Shown here piece after piece: positions 19,901 through 29,009 of a stretch of 64,000 nucleotides of DNA. The notes beneath the pieces are model-generated. The model made no database searches. It was not told the DNA's origin and was given only the letters and a program-made list of their open reading frames with translations. Origin of the DNA: VGWB01 sp964480945 (GTDB taxonomy: Bacteria > Bacteroidota > Ignavibacteria > UBA10030); assembly GCA_964480945.1 (NCBI GenBank), contig CAYZRX010000007.1, positions 1 to 64,000 of the forward strand. The letters run 5' to 3'. The position numbers and the translations under genes are program-made. Position 1 is the stretch's first letter. Every line of letters begins with the position of its first letter.

Positions 19901-20655
19901 GCAGGGAGGGGGCTGCCGCTTGCATGATCTACCGTGAGCGCGTACGAGAAATACGGATCGGTAAACGTTCCATTCGACGATCGGGCCACGATCGTGTTTC
20001 CGCCGCGTTGCAGGTCCATGAGGGACAGCGGATAGACCCATGCCTCGACGGTGATGGCATTCCCGCCGATCTTGTACGCCTCCTGATTTGCATCGCTGTT
20101 GGCCGGCGAGCCGTCCAAGATGCGCATACGGCTGTTCTGGCCGTTGAAGAGAGCGGAGGCGGGAGGCACGACGGTTGTGAAGCTCAGAATTGATCCCTGC
20201 ACTGTCCCCGCGCTGTTCTCTCCCACAATACGATAGTAGTACGTCGTATTCGGGCTCAACCCCGTGAGGTTCTCTGCCAGTGCGACATCAGTTGTGCCGG
20301 AGCCGATCGACTGCGCTGAGGTCGTGCTGCATGTCGATAGAGTGTTGTCGGTTCCCCACTCGAAGTAGGCCGAGGTTGCCGAGCCGTTGGGGTTGACGGT
20401 GCCGTTCAGCGTTGCTGCGGTCGCGGCGATGTTGGACGCTGCAATCGTAACAAGGGAGGGAACTGGGTTGATCGGCCCGCCGCGCGATGTGCCGTCCCCG
20501 GAAAATGTTCCGTTGATGATCACGTTGTCTGCAGAAATATCCGCACCGGCGGTCACGCTGATCGCTGCGCCCGATTGAATCTCGATTGTGCTTTGGCCCA
20601 AAGCCTGAACGGCAATGAGGCAGAGCATCAATGCTGCGAAGTATATGCGTTTCAT
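16915..20655 (-). CDS. Large secreted protein with fibronectin-like, LamG and T9SS sorting domains
   Basis: 1246 residues. A signal peptide (residues 1-21, cleavage near ALGQ) is followed by an Fn3-like module (about 68-160, GLSPNTTYYYRIVGENSAG), a concanavalin/LamG-like domain (about 170-370, ITVEAWVYP and LRLWNVARTMEEI-like segments), an Ig-like segment around 410-505, and a long region without recognised domains. Residues 1163-1246 are a type A T9SS sorting domain beginning YGLSQNYPNPFNPSTTITYQ and ending RKLMLVK. The product should cross the outer membrane and be attached or released. The gene lies 13 bp after the S74 repeat gene at 20669-22357, so they are probably cotranscribed. Confidence 0.83.
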   Translation of the reverse strand: MKRIYFAALMLCLIAVQALGQSTIEIQSGAAISVTAGADISADNVIINGTFSGDGTSRGGPINPVPSLVTIAASNIAATAATLNGTVNPNGSATSAYFEWGTDNTLSTCSTTSAQSIGSGTTDVALAENLTGLSPNTTYYYRIVGENSAGTVQGSILSFTTVVPPASALFNGQNSRMRILDGSPANSDANQEAYKIGGNAITVEAWVYPLSLMDLQRGGNTIVARSSNGTFTDPYFSYALTVDHASGSPLPAFAISDGTPGSEKVVTAPDPLRTFRWTHIAGTYDGSALKIYVNDELRNQISTNISISPDGVGFYIGRFLTDAFQGAITEVRLWNVARTMEEIGSTMNGPLTGNEAGLVGYWNMNSSFVANDPLRQQDLTSNHNDLLIQGTTPVIPFNPYTSHGTTTFSCTPTSLSFGDVEQAGDIATQSVRVSNDGNAPLLGVFELNSSTARLASNFSFDLPFFLPPNEGADLPMGVRALVDGAISGTITLYTNTSMTSSISFTMSSTARLRLDANNVGFWTLPDGRFAHNAFEGFEWPRGSGKTLIYEAGLWVGAKVGTDVRTAVASYTSEFQPGPILGVGGYPGDPNDPRYRVYKISSGDDGSNPDFAGWPADLGAPVNPDGTPKIIGDQTLFSVYNDLDETKHYHGSAPLGVEVQQTTFAFHQSGPLDNTIFLRFKVTNKCTETWNDAYVAFWSDPDLGNPFDDLAGVDVPRDLGFIYNGNTTDAVYNIPPAVGIDVLKGAFYTKPIQSFVSWSGTEVSPYKDPASSDEDYNFMSGKLANGYPFEDPTTHSETTFMFPGDPVAGTGWVQSNPNDRRILFSTGPFTLEPSQSKEIITAIIAAQGADRLASITTLRDASDQIQKLFDNGQVFGGALESVVSASAAEGSSNTLSDLGQSGAEITFRGGTGGAIVEVASYVEAPPGAQSVTTPSIGSFGNYLDVQVQGSVEWPLLIRLYYTRNDLLQAGLVESDLQGIYYWSGASTQWILYSHSGADDQGRGPSKTGVNTTNVTINGVEYEGFVGASAYHLTPIVIGARTMTMTDRFVEAVGYLQSLPDNAFKKPAETRRSGLIDAINRASEFQSAGKLRSAKEHLEGDVLNHLTSKGNAGQNLWVTDEEARQALSQMVNDIIDLLQRPQSLAKKAAENAMAEAVQVQVPTEYGLSQNYPNPFNPSTTITYQIPKASSVELKVYNMLGEEVATLVSGEKGPGYYQVRWQANMPSGIYVYRLRAGDFVQSRKLMLVK

Positions 20656-20668
20656 GGTAACCTCCGGT

Positions 20669-22357
20669 TCATTCTGAAGTTTTGATTGAAGAGGTTGCGC
20701 CCGATGGTTCTCCGGGCTGTGCCGTCTTCAATATGACGCTCCTCAACTCCCTGATCTGCTCCGCCACTGAGGTCCTAAGAGACGAAAGCTCTTTCTTCAA
20801 TGACTCGTTTTCACTCTGCAGCTCTTGCATGGCCTTGACCATAGGTGCGAACAGATCGTTATATCGCAGCTCGTAGAACCCCTTATCGTCTATGGTGAGC
20901 ATGCCGCTGTTTTGGATGCCCTGGTCTTTCAAGACTTGTTCAACTTCCTGAGCGATGAAGCCGTATTCAGTTCTGTGCTTTTGGTCGTTCTTGCGAGTGT
21001 AGGAGACGGGACGGAGTTGTGAAACGAAATCAAGTCCGGTACTCAGTGACTGAATATCATCTTTCCATCTTCTGTCGCTAGTTACGGTCCACGCTACCTG
21101 GACACCAGCATATGTTATCGACGCGTTGCCAATTCTCACCTGGTTGTCTGCTTCTTTGTCGGGGACTTGGGCATTGTATCCGACAGCAGTATTGTTTGAG
21201 CCGGTAGTGATAGAGAGGCCGGCGCTTCTCCCAATAGCGGTATTGTAATTGCCCGTCGTGTTCTGATTAAGTGAGAAAAGTCCAAATGCGGAATTAGAGA
21301 TGCCTGTTGTGTTGACATCGAGCGTATTGCATCCAAATGCGGAATTATAATCGCCTATGGTGTTGGAATGGAGCGAGCGAGTCCCAAATGCGCAGTTGTT
21401 ATTGCCTGACGTGTTACCATCAAGTGAGTTAACTCCGAACGCGGAATTGTTGCCACCATTCGTGTTAGAACCAAGCGAGTTGAGTCCAAATGCAGAATTG
21501 TTGTATCCTAAAACGTTGGCCTTGAGGGATTGATATCCGAAAGCGGAATTGTAGCTGCTAGTGTTCGCCGTCAGCGAGTTGTATCCGAATGCGGAATTGG
21601 AGCTGCCAAGGTTTGCCTGAAGTGACTGATACCCGAACGCGGAATTGCCAACGGCTGTGTTGTTCATTGAAAGCGATCGATACCCGAAGGCGCAATTCCC
21701 CGTGCCTTCTGTGTTGTGCTGTAGCGCCTGCGTACCAAATGCAGAATTTCTGTCCCCGGTGGTATTGTAGTAAAGAGCAAATGACCCACACGCGGAATTT
21801 TCATTGCCTTCTGTGTTGGCAATAAGTGCGCCAGTCCCAAATGCGGCGTTGGCATAGCCCGTTGTGTTGTTCATGAGCGTCTCAGAGCCGGATCCGGAAT
21901 TGGAGGTGCCTGTTGTGTTGGCAGCAAGCGAGTTATATCCGAATGCGGAATTGTGGTTTCCTGTTGAAATGGCGGGTAGCGTATGATAGCCAAATGCAGA
22001 ATTGTAGCTTGCCTGATAAGTAGTGCCACTCATTGTGAAATTGCCCGCGCCCATGCCTACAAAGGTATTTCCACCATTGGTTCCCGGTCCTTGATAATTG
22101 TGCATGAAGCTATCGCCATCTTTGAATATGATACCTAGCGTTGCATCAGTGGTGGCTGGCAGAGCAAGACTCTTATTCAGACTCAGGTACCCGGTCGCTT
22201 GGCTCAACGTCAGAAACGTTGCCGCACCATCCTTTATGTTGAACGCACCGCTAGGACCAAGCGTGTTGTTAATACTGCCGCTTTGACCAAAGAGTGGAAT
22301 TGCCAGCACGACAACCAGCGTTGCCGCAAAGAACAGAGTACGTGCGAATGTTTTCAT
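20669..22357 (-). CDS. Secreted repeat protein with S74 intramolecular chaperone domain (copy 1)
   Basis: 562 residues: signal peptide (1-25), a collagen-like or head-like region, then about 15 clear plus 2 degenerate 15-residue repeats of the form NSAFGxxSLxxNTTG (about 100-400). A peptidase S74 domain starts at residue 427 (SDRRWKDDI, Ser427 and Lys432 being the expected autocleavage dyad) with YGFIAQEVEQVL following. It ends in a predicted coiled coil (507-545). S74 domains drive trimerisation of beta-helical phage tail fibres and bacterial surface fibres. The repeats resemble YadA-type head repeats, so a trimeric fibre is likely. It is 62% or so repetitive and a close tandem paralogue of 22468-24165. 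Confidence 0.82.
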   Translation of the reverse strand: MKTFARTLFFAATLVVVLAIPLFGQSGSINNTLGPSGAFNIKDGAATFLTLSQATGYLSLNKSLALPATTDATLGIIFKDGDSFMHNYQGPGTNGGNTFVGMGAGNFTMSGTTYQASYNSAFGYHTLPAISTGNHNSAFGYNSLAANTTGTSNSGSGSETLMNNTTGYANAAFGTGALIANTEGNENSACGSFALYYNTTGDRNSAFGTQALQHNTEGTGNCAFGYRSLSMNNTAVGNSAFGYQSLQANLGSSNSAFGYNSLTANTSSYNSAFGYQSLKANVLGYNNSAFGLNSLGSNTNGGNNSAFGVNSLDGNTSGNNNCAFGTRSLHSNTIGDYNSAFGCNTLDVNTTGISNSAFGLFSLNQNTTGNYNTAIGRSAGLSITTGSNNTAVGYNAQVPDKEADNQVRIGNASITYAGVQVAWTVTSDRRWKDDIQSLSTGLDFVSQLRPVSYTRKNDQKHRTEYGFIAQEVEQVLKDQGIQNSGMLTIDDKGFYELRYNDLFAPMVKAMQELQSENESLKKELSSLRTSVAEQIRELRSVILKTAQPGEPSGATSSIKTSE

Positions 22358-22467
22358 AACTCCTCCGCTATGCGAAATGGTATGTGATGATGTCTTTGAA
22401 TCCTGTTCTGGTCACTGGTGATAACTTGTATCCAAGGGGCTTCGTGGTACCGTGGATCCATGCCTGG

Positions 22468-24165
22468 TCAATTTGTACCTGCATGCGAAGGCGCTTTTCC
22501 GGGCGTTGTTCCGGCCTGAGCGATCTTCAGCAGGATGCTTCTCATTTCTTTTACCTGCTCCATGACCGTAACGCGAAGCGATGAGAGCTCTTTCTTCATC
22601 ATGTTGTTTTCGCTCCTGAGTGCATCGTTCTCGCTCTTGAGCTCCTGAATGGCTTTCACCACCGGTGCAAACAGATCGTTGTAGCGCAGCTCGTAGAATC
22701 CCTTGTCGTCGATTGTAAACATGCCGCTGTTTTGAATTCCCTGGTCTTTCAGGACCTGTTCAACCTCCTGGGCGATGAAGCCGTATTCAGTTCTGTGCTT
22801 CTGGTCGTTCTTGCGCGTGTAGGAAACGGGGCGTAGCATTGAGACAAAGTCGAGTCCACTGTTGAGCGATTCAATATTCTGTTTCCTTCTTCTGTCGCTT
22901 GTTATTGTCCATGCGACTTCGACACCAGCGTATGTGATCGACGAGTTGCCGATCCTCACTTGATTGTCTGACGCTCCAACAGGAACTTGGGCGTTAGCAC
23001 CAACGGCAATATTATTTGAACCGGTAGTAATTGTGGAGCCTGCCTTGTAACCCAGGGCGGTATTGTCGTTCCCCCTTGCGTTTTCGAGTGACTGTCTCCC
23101 GAATGCGGAATTATTGCCGCCAGCTGTGTTGTTGAAAAGCGAGTAGTATCCAAATGCGGAATTGTCGTCGCCTGTTGTGTTGTAACAAAGTGAGTTCATT
23201 CCAAACGCGGAATTGTTGCTGCCTGTCGTGTTGTCATAAATCGACTGAAGCCCGAATGCGGAATTATGGTTACCCGTTGTGTTGGCGGCGAGCGAGTTCT
23301 CTCCGAAAGCGGAATTCATCTGCCCACTAGTATTTGAGTGGAGCGAATAATACCCAAAGGCGGAACTATAGCTACCCGTTGTGTTGGCGCCGAGCGAATT
23401 AGACCCAAATGCAGAATTTTGACTACCTGTTGTGTTGGCGCTAAGCGAACCAGACCCAAATGCAGAATTCAACTCGCCGGTTGTGTTGGCGCAGAGCGAA
23501 CCGGTCCCAAATGCGGAATTCATCTGGCCTGTTGTGTTGGCGTGGAGCGAAAGGCACCCAAATGCGGAATTGGAGACTCCTGCTGTGTTGGCGTCAAGCG
23601 AACTTGAACCAAATGCAGAATTTTGAGCACCTGTCGTGTTATTAAAGAGCGAGAAGTATCCAAATGCGGAGTTTCCGGCGCCTGTTGTGTTTGAGAGAAG
23701 CGAAGACACGCCAAACGCGGAATTGCTGAATCCCGTTGTGTTGGCGGAAAGTGAGCGATACCCAAATGCGGAATTGGAAAAGCCCGTTGTGTTGGCGGCA
23801 AGTGAGCTCTCGCCGAATGCAGAATTGCGGTAACCCGTCAAAATGAAATTACCGGCGTCTACGCCAACGAACGTATTCCCACCAACCATTCCCGGTGCCT
23901 GATAGTTGTGGATGAATCTATCGCCTCCTTTGAATATGACACCAAGCGTTGCATCAGTGGTAGCTGGCAGAGTGAGACTCTTGTTGAGGCCCAGGTACCC
24001 GGTCGATTGACTCAGGGTTAGAAACGTTGCTGAGCCATCCTTAACGCTGAACGCACCGCCGGTGCCCAGGGTGTTGTTGATACTCCCGTTCTGACCATAG
24101 AGTGGAATCGCCAGCATCACAACCAGCACTGCTGCAAAGAAGAGAGAATGTGTGATTGTTTTCAT
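22468..24165 (-). CDS. Secreted repeat protein with S74 intramolecular chaperone domain (copy 2)
   Basis: 565 residues from the ATG at 24165, which has GGGGAGGAG just upstream; an open frame extends to 24327 without a ribosome site. The architecture matches copy 1: signal peptide (1-25), fifteen NSAFGxxSLxxNTTG repeats plus two divergent ones, S74 domain from residue 423 (SDRRRKQNI), and a C-terminal coiled coil. The repeats are more regular than in copy 1, suggesting recent homogenisation. It is the promoter-proximal gene of a probable three-gene operon (copy 2, copy 1, T9SS cargo). A six-unit TGTCA-like array lies upstream at 24329-24386. Confidence 0.83.
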   Translation of the reverse strand: MKTITHSLFFAAVLVVMLAIPLYGQNGSINNTLGTGGAFSVKDGSATFLTLSQSTGYLGLNKSLTLPATTDATLGVIFKGGDRFIHNYQAPGMVGGNTFVGVDAGNFILTGYRNSAFGESSLAANTTGFSNSAFGYRSLSANTTGFSNSAFGVSSLLSNTTGAGNSAFGYFSLFNNTTGAQNSAFGSSSLDANTAGVSNSAFGCLSLHANTTGQMNSAFGTGSLCANTTGELNSAFGSGSLSANTTGSQNSAFGSNSLGANTTGSYSSAFGYYSLHSNTSGQMNSAFGENSLAANTTGNHNSAFGLQSIYDNTTGSNNSAFGMNSLCYNTTGDDNSAFGYYSLFNNTAGGNNSAFGRQSLENARGNDNTALGYKAGSTITTGSNNIAVGANAQVPVGASDNQVRIGNSSITYAGVEVAWTITSDRRRKQNIESLNSGLDFVSMLRPVSYTRKNDQKHRTEYGFIAQEVEQVLKDQGIQNSGMFTIDDKGFYELRYNDLFAPVVKAIQELKSENDALRSENNMMKKELSSLRVTVMEQVKEMRSILLKIAQAGTTPGKAPSHAGTN

Positions 24166-24300
24166 AACTCCTCCCCTAAGATGATTGATGAGAGATGATG
24201 CGTTTGGATTTCGGTCTTGCTCCGCCTTCCAACTGATCTCATTGCGGATTCTTTGTTCGTGGAGGGAGAAAGAGGTGAGCGAGTTCTCAATTTCGTTGAT

Positions 24301-24386
24301 GCAAGGTGGCAAACCGCTTTGTGACATGTGTCAGCGAGATGTCAAGATTTGCGACGACAATGCAAAGATTTGTCATCTCGTTGCCA
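24301..24386 (-). promoter_or_regulatory. Phased TGTCA-like array and promoter for the S74 operon
   Basis: On the plus strand, pentamers TGTCA, TGTCA, TGCGA, TGCAA, TGTCA and TGCCA start at 24329, 24340, 24350, 24361, 24371 and 24382, with spacings of 11, 10, 11, 10 and 11 bp. Exactly 20 bp from the array, on the gene side, is a -7-like element, CACCTTGC on the minus strand (24301-24308). The resulting 5' leader would be about 130 nt. The 346-bp gap 24166-24511 holds this site and otherwise nothing I can identify. Confidence 0.6.
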
Positions 24387-24511
24387 GGGGTTCTTCATCA
24401 GTCGCGCGGACGCACATTTCAGCGAAAAAGGTCCGCAGGTTTTCACAGGCCAGGCGGAGCCTCTTGAACCACGGTATATCTTCGCAATTCGCTATTTGAA
24501 GGTATCCAACA

Positions 24512-26605
24512 CTACTTCGCCGTGCCGCGCTGTATTCCCGTAACCGCCCAATACTCCCAGCGTGACTGATTCGCAACAAGACCGATGCGCTTGCCGTCGC
24601 GCGACCAACTGGTCACTTTAACATTGCTCGCTCCGGCAGGCAGGGGGATGTTGCGCTCGGCCCCGGTCTCAAGATCTACCACTCGTAATACCTCCTTCTT
24701 GTTGCCACTCACACCGGTATAAGCCACGAGCCGACTGCTTGGATCCCACACATAGCCGTTGATGGTGCGAAGCATACCCAGCTTCTTCAAGCCTTTGCCG
24801 TCAGTCCCAATTACCCACAGGGCCCCCGCATCAGGTACGTCACGATCAGCTTGCCGGGCAAAGAGGACTCTGTCTCCACGCGGGGAAATGCGTTCGTATG
24901 AATTGTAGCCGAGAGACACGCCCTCGGCATCGGTCCCTGGCACCAACAGACGGCCGACGGGCGACCCTGTCTCCGTGACCTCCAGCCCGCCTGTGGCATC
25001 CCTTGAAAAATGCCTGTAAAGCCTGTAGCGACCGTCATCACTCTGAGAAAGCATCACGGGCGTCAACGACCGTGAGGACATTTCATGGACTTCTCCGGTG
25101 ACAGGATTCACTCCGAACATTCCTCCTCTGCGCGCGAGAAAACTCACGTACCGGATCTCCTTTCCGTCCTTCGACCAGCCAAGTCCATGGGCGTACTCCC
25201 TATTTTCAAGTACTTGGTGAGAATTCACCTTCGTTCCGTTTTCCGAATAGACTACCAAGTGATTGCTCCATCCCAGAAAAGCGATTTGCTTGCCGTCTGG
25301 GGACCAGGCAAATTCGCTCGGATACCAAGCCCACTTGAAGGGCGCCTCGGCTTTGGGATAGTACGGAAGAGGTGCGACTGAAACCGTCAGCGCACCGGTC
25401 GACGCATCGACCGCAAGTTGGTATGGGATCTTCTCTTCATTGTAGAGCGTGAAGTAGAGCTCACCGGCTTCGGTCCATGTTTGCAGAGTGATGGCGATAG
25501 AACTCGCATAGATCAACTGCGGAATGCCTGCGACATTGCCGTCGCTGACGTGCATCAGCCAGATCCCATCGGGACGCAGAAAGGCGATCGATTGCCCATC
25601 CGGTGACCAGAGCGGAGTTGTATTTCCTCCCTCAGCAGTCGTGATCTGCGTGCGTTCACCCCCTGCCGTCGGCAGGATGAAGATCTGTTCATTCCCCTTT
25701 TCGCCCATTGCAAACGTCACGTATCGACCGTCGGGTGAGAAGGAACCTTCTCCCGTTGTTTTTTCAGCAAGAACTGAGATTACGCCTCCGCTGGTCGGCA
25801 TGATGGCAAGCGATCCACGCCTATCTCCGCCGAGAGTGACAGGTGCGAGAAGAAGGAAGCGTCCATCCCGCGTCCAGTCCACGGGCCGAATCGTTAGTTG
25901 GCTTTCTGCCGATACGGGCCCTTCGGTCCCCGGCAGTGTTGTCAATTCACGAGTGGTCAGGTCCATCATTCGGAGCGACAGCTTGGAATCGCCATCTGTC
26001 CCGCTTAGGAAGGCCACACGATTTCCGTCCGGCGAGAACAAGGGAGAAGTATTCCAATCCGATGGCAATCCGTCCACGAGCTTTTCGGTCTTCTTTGTGG
26101 CAAGTTCACGGAGAAAGATGCCACAATTGTCATCCATGAATACAACGCGTTTGCCGTCTTGCGATGGCTTCATCAGGATGAGATTATCGATCTCGATATC
26201 ATCTTTGGTGAGGACCCGTCGGGCGAGCAGGCCATGACCATTTTCCGCCAGTGCGCTCAGAGCAGCCAGACGAATCCGTGCTTGTGAGACGAGGTCAGGT
26301 TGATCGGCGTACTGCTTGAGAATCTGCTCGTACGCCTCCGAAGCCTTCTGACTGCCGAGCCGCTCATAGCAGAGGCCGAGCTTCAGGAGAGACTTGCCCG
26401 CGATCGTCTTGTTGGCTGCGTACTCTTTCACGACGCGGTTGAAGAGAGTGATCGCCTGATCGAAATTTCCAACGGCCTCCAATTGGTAGATACCTGACTC
26501 GTACAGCTTCTCGGCTTCGCTGAGCTGAGCGTGCAGGGAGGAGGCCAGCAGGAGGATTCCGAGAGTCAGGCCAAGAACGGTCGTGACGATTCTTCGTGAG
26601 TTCAT
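24512..26605 (-). CDS. Secreted TPR plus TolB-propeller protein (A)
   Basis: 697 residues from the ATG at 26605, which has GAAAGGAGC 6 nt upstream. Signal peptide 1-26 (ending SLHAQ). Residues about 28-120 carry TPR-like helices (AEKLYESGIYQLEAVGNFDQAITLF and the segment LLKLGLCYERLGSQKASEAYEQIL, in part). From about 150 on there are TolB/PD40 blades with repeated WSPDGKQIAF and FSPDGRYVTFA motifs. No catalytic triad of the prolyl oligopeptidase type is visible, so it is probably a binding protein in the periplasm or on the surface. It is a paralogue of the proteins at 26816 and 32024. Confidence 0.78.
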   Translation of the reverse strand: MNSRRIVTTVLGLTLGILLLASSLHAQLSEAEKLYESGIYQLEAVGNFDQAITLFNRVVKEYAANKTIAGKSLLKLGLCYERLGSQKASEAYEQILKQYADQPDLVSQARIRLAALSALAENGHGLLARRVLTKDDIEIDNLILMKPSQDGKRVVFMDDNCGIFLRELATKKTEKLVDGLPSDWNTSPLFSPDGNRVAFLSGTDGDSKLSLRMMDLTTRELTTLPGTEGPVSAESQLTIRPVDWTRDGRFLLLAPVTLGGDRRGSLAIMPTSGGVISVLAEKTTGEGSFSPDGRYVTFAMGEKGNEQIFILPTAGGERTQITTAEGGNTTPLWSPDGQSIAFLRPDGIWLMHVSDGNVAGIPQLIYASSIAITLQTWTEAGELYFTLYNEEKIPYQLAVDASTGALTVSVAPLPYYPKAEAPFKWAWYPSEFAWSPDGKQIAFLGWSNHLVVYSENGTKVNSHQVLENREYAHGLGWSKDGKEIRYVSFLARRGGMFGVNPVTGEVHEMSSRSLTPVMLSQSDDGRYRLYRHFSRDATGGLEVTETGSPVGRLLVPGTDAEGVSLGYNSYERISPRGDRVLFARQADRDVPDAGALWVIGTDGKGLKKLGMLRTINGYVWDPSSRLVAYTGVSGNKKEVLRVVDLETGAERNIPLPAGASNVKVTSWSRDGKRIGLVANQSRWEYWAVTGIQRGTAK

Positions 26606-26632
26606 TGCAGTGCTCCTTTCAATGGTTCTGTG

Positions 26633-26697
26633 CAAAGGTAGCACGCGGAGGTGACGCATGTGCCAGGAACTGGTCAAGAGTTGCCAAGATTTTGTCA
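26633..26697 (-). promoter_or_regulatory. Phased TGTCA-like array and promoter for TPR-propeller gene A
   Basis: Plus-strand pentamers TGCCA, GGTCA, TGCCA and TGTCA start at 26661, 26672, 26682 and 26693 (spacings 11, 10, 11). After a 20-bp gap comes TACCTTTG on the minus strand (26633-26640), a perfect match to the Bacteroidota -7 consensus TAnnTTTG. It lies 28 bp before the gene start. Confidence 0.65.
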
Positions 26698-26815
26698 AGA
26701 TGCAAGGGGGGAGCCTTGAGACGGGGGCCTAGAAATGATGCGGAGGGTCGGGCATTTTCTCATGAAGCCCGATCCCTCCGCTATGGTCTTCGGTTGATTT
26801 CGGATACTACCGGAC

Positions 26816-28918
26816 CTACTTGGCTTTGTCCTGCAAGCCTTGCACGACCCAGAATTCCGGATGCTCCTCGAGCCACGCATCGTCCTTGACATGTGGTCCC
26901 AGGGAAATCGCAAGGTAGCGTCCATCGCTGGACCAGTCGGACACAATCAGGTCATTCTGAGGATACTTCCCCAGCGGAACGTCTCGCTCGGTGCCCGTGG
27001 CAACGTCTACCACCCGCAACACCGAGGCGGCGGCGCGCCCGGAATCTGCCTTCCCCGAGTACGCAACGAACCGTCCGGTCGGATCCCACACCATACTTCG
27101 GACAAGCGTCAGAGTTGCAAGCTTCTTCGTATTGCTTCCGTCGCTGTTGACAATCCACAGCGTTGCTCCGTTGTACGGAAATGATGAATTGCCCCCCGGA
27201 TACTCCTGACGAGCAAATACGACCTTGTCGCCTTTGGGAGAGATCTTGGGGGAGATCATTCCAAAGCCCGCAACTCCATGGCTATTGTCCGCGATACATC
27301 GGCCTTCAAAGCTGCCAAATGGCGCGACAATGATCGAATCCAGAGCCACGTACGTGTTGTTGACCTTTCTTCTGAAGTAAGCCATCCGGCGTCCGTCCGG
27401 AGTTACCGAAAATCCAAGCCAATCCCTTCTGAACGGAAGCAGCTGACGCACGTTGCCGCTGGTCAGATTGAGCGCCATCGCCTTGAATTGTGCTTCCGGC
27501 ACGTACATTTTGTCGCGGTATCCGAACTGAATCTCTCTGCCATCAGCTGACCACCACTCCGCTCCCAGGCATCCTTCCTCTCCGATGCCGTAGGTCGTCA
27601 ATGTCTTGGACTCCACAGAGTACACAGGGATCTTCTGTGCATTCTGCTCGAGTAGTCTGAAAACGATCCGGCGCATGTCGGGCGACCAAGCGAACGTATG
27701 GGTGCCCTCCGGCACTGTGGCGGGGAGTTTCTGAATTCCGCCTGCTCGCGCTTCACCCGTGACAGGATCCATTTCAATCTGACAGAGAGTCCGGCCATTG
27801 TCGAGATCCGGCCAGAGCGAGTAGAAGAGCCCGGCGTCGGTCCATGCCCACAATCTGATCCGGGGAGTGGAGAGGGCCAATCGTGGAGAACCGCTCGTCG
27901 ATCCGTTCGACATCGGAACGATCCAAATACCCCCCTTATGCTTGTACGCGATGGCGCGCCCGTCGGGGGACCAACACATGGAGGGATCATCGCCCCCCGT
28001 AGCCTCCACGATCTTCTGGCGAGTGCCGCCCGCCAGAGGTTGGACGAACGCCTGAGCATTTTCCCCCTTGCCCATCTTGAACGCCACGAAACGGCCGTCC
28101 GGCGACAGTGCCTGTGCCCACGGCACACTATCCGGCAGGACCGTCACTGCGCCGTTGTCGATCGTGACCATCATGGAACGATCAGAGCCGCAGAGGAGGA
28201 ACCGTCCATCTCTTGACCATTCCACGGGCTCTTTCCAACGGCGCGACTCCGTGCCAGACACGGCCACGGCCTTACGTGTTGCAACATCAATGATCTTGAT
28301 CACGCAGACTTCCGTCTTGTCGTTACGTTCCATCACCGCGAGTCGCTTTCCGTCCGGCGACCACCTCGGACTGTAACGATATCCGGATATCTCCGGAGCC
28401 ACGGCCTGATCTTCTCCCGAAGTGATGTCGCAGACATGGAGGCTCGCATCATACCCGTTCACGTACGCCACGCGGCGCCCGTCTCGGGTTGGATAGATGT
28501 CGTAGAGACTGATTCCCATGTCACCTTGCGAAAGGACCCTGTGCGCCACGGGCCCATGTCCGGTTTCCATCGCGGCGCTGAGTGCGGAGAGCCGGGCACG
28601 TGCCTGAGCGACGAGATCAGCCTGATCGGGGTATTTTGAAATGGTTTGCTCGTACGCTTTTTGAGCTTCAGCCTTGCCGAGTTTCTCGTAGCAAACTCCG
28701 GTTTGAAACTGCGCTTGTGCAGCAACGCGCCGGTTGCCAGAGAAATCCTTCGTGATCTGACCAAAAATCTCCAAAGCCTTTTTGTAGTCACCGCGCCCTT
28801 CCATTTGCATCAGGCCTTCCTGGTAGAGGTTTTCGGCCTTGTTGTTCTGCTGCGCGAAAGCGGGGGAGCAGATCAGGACAAGGGATGCGATGAGTGCGAA
28901 ACAGAGTGTCGGTTTCAT
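26816..28918 (-). CDS. Secreted TPR plus TolB-propeller protein (B)
   Basis: 700 residues. Signal peptide 1-22 (SPAFAQ). TPR-like helices occupy about 25-115 (NLYQEGLMQMEGRGDYKKALEIF, in part, and FQTGVCYEKLGKAEAQKAYEQ, in part). Then come PD40/TolB blades with WSPDGKRLAVM, WSPDGRAIAYK and DPTGRFVAYSG. The ribosome site is CAGGAGG. Same architecture as A and C, and the closest downstream gene to the kinase/regulator pair at 29055-31820. The C-terminus lacks a T9SS domain, so export beyond the periplasm is not indicated. Confidence 0.78.
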   Translation of the reverse strand: MKPTLCFALIASLVLICSPAFAQQNNKAENLYQEGLMQMEGRGDYKKALEIFGQITKDFSGNRRVAAQAQFQTGVCYEKLGKAEAQKAYEQTISKYPDQADLVAQARARLSALSAAMETGHGPVAHRVLSQGDMGISLYDIYPTRDGRRVAYVNGYDASLHVCDITSGEDQAVAPEISGYRYSPRWSPDGKRLAVMERNDKTEVCVIKIIDVATRKAVAVSGTESRRWKEPVEWSRDGRFLLCGSDRSMMVTIDNGAVTVLPDSVPWAQALSPDGRFVAFKMGKGENAQAFVQPLAGGTRQKIVEATGGDDPSMCWSPDGRAIAYKHKGGIWIVPMSNGSTSGSPRLALSTPRIRLWAWTDAGLFYSLWPDLDNGRTLCQIEMDPVTGEARAGGIQKLPATVPEGTHTFAWSPDMRRIVFRLLEQNAQKIPVYSVESKTLTTYGIGEEGCLGAEWWSADGREIQFGYRDKMYVPEAQFKAMALNLTSGNVRQLLPFRRDWLGFSVTPDGRRMAYFRRKVNNTYVALDSIIVAPFGSFEGRCIADNSHGVAGFGMISPKISPKGDKVVFARQEYPGGNSSFPYNGATLWIVNSDGSNTKKLATLTLVRSMVWDPTGRFVAYSGKADSGRAAASVLRVVDVATGTERDVPLGKYPQNDLIVSDWSSDGRYLAISLGPHVKDDAWLEEHPEFWVVQGLQDKAK

Positions 28919-28940
28919 GGTTTTGTCCTCCTGTTTGCAG

Positions 28941-29004
28941 GCAAGGTAAGGAGGAGAGATGTTGTGCGTGTCTCGTTCACGTCAGGAATTGTAACAGAAT
29001 GTAT
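28941..29004 (-). promoter_or_regulatory. Phased TGTCA-like array and promoter for TPR-propeller gene B
   Basis: Plus-strand pentamers TGTCT, CGTCA, TGTAA and TGTAT start at 28969, 28980, 28990 and 29000 (spacings 11, 10, 10). A 20-bp gap separates them from TACCTTGC on the minus strand (28941-28948), a near-consensus -7 element 23 bp before the start codon. Confidence 0.6.
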
Positions 29005-29009
29005 CGTCC

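Noticed and set aside
20969..23900. Regularly spaced 45-nt repeats that could suggest a CRISPR array or tandem repeat element.
   Set aside because: They lie in frame inside two genes and encode the NSAFG protein repeats; no constant repeat with variable spacers.
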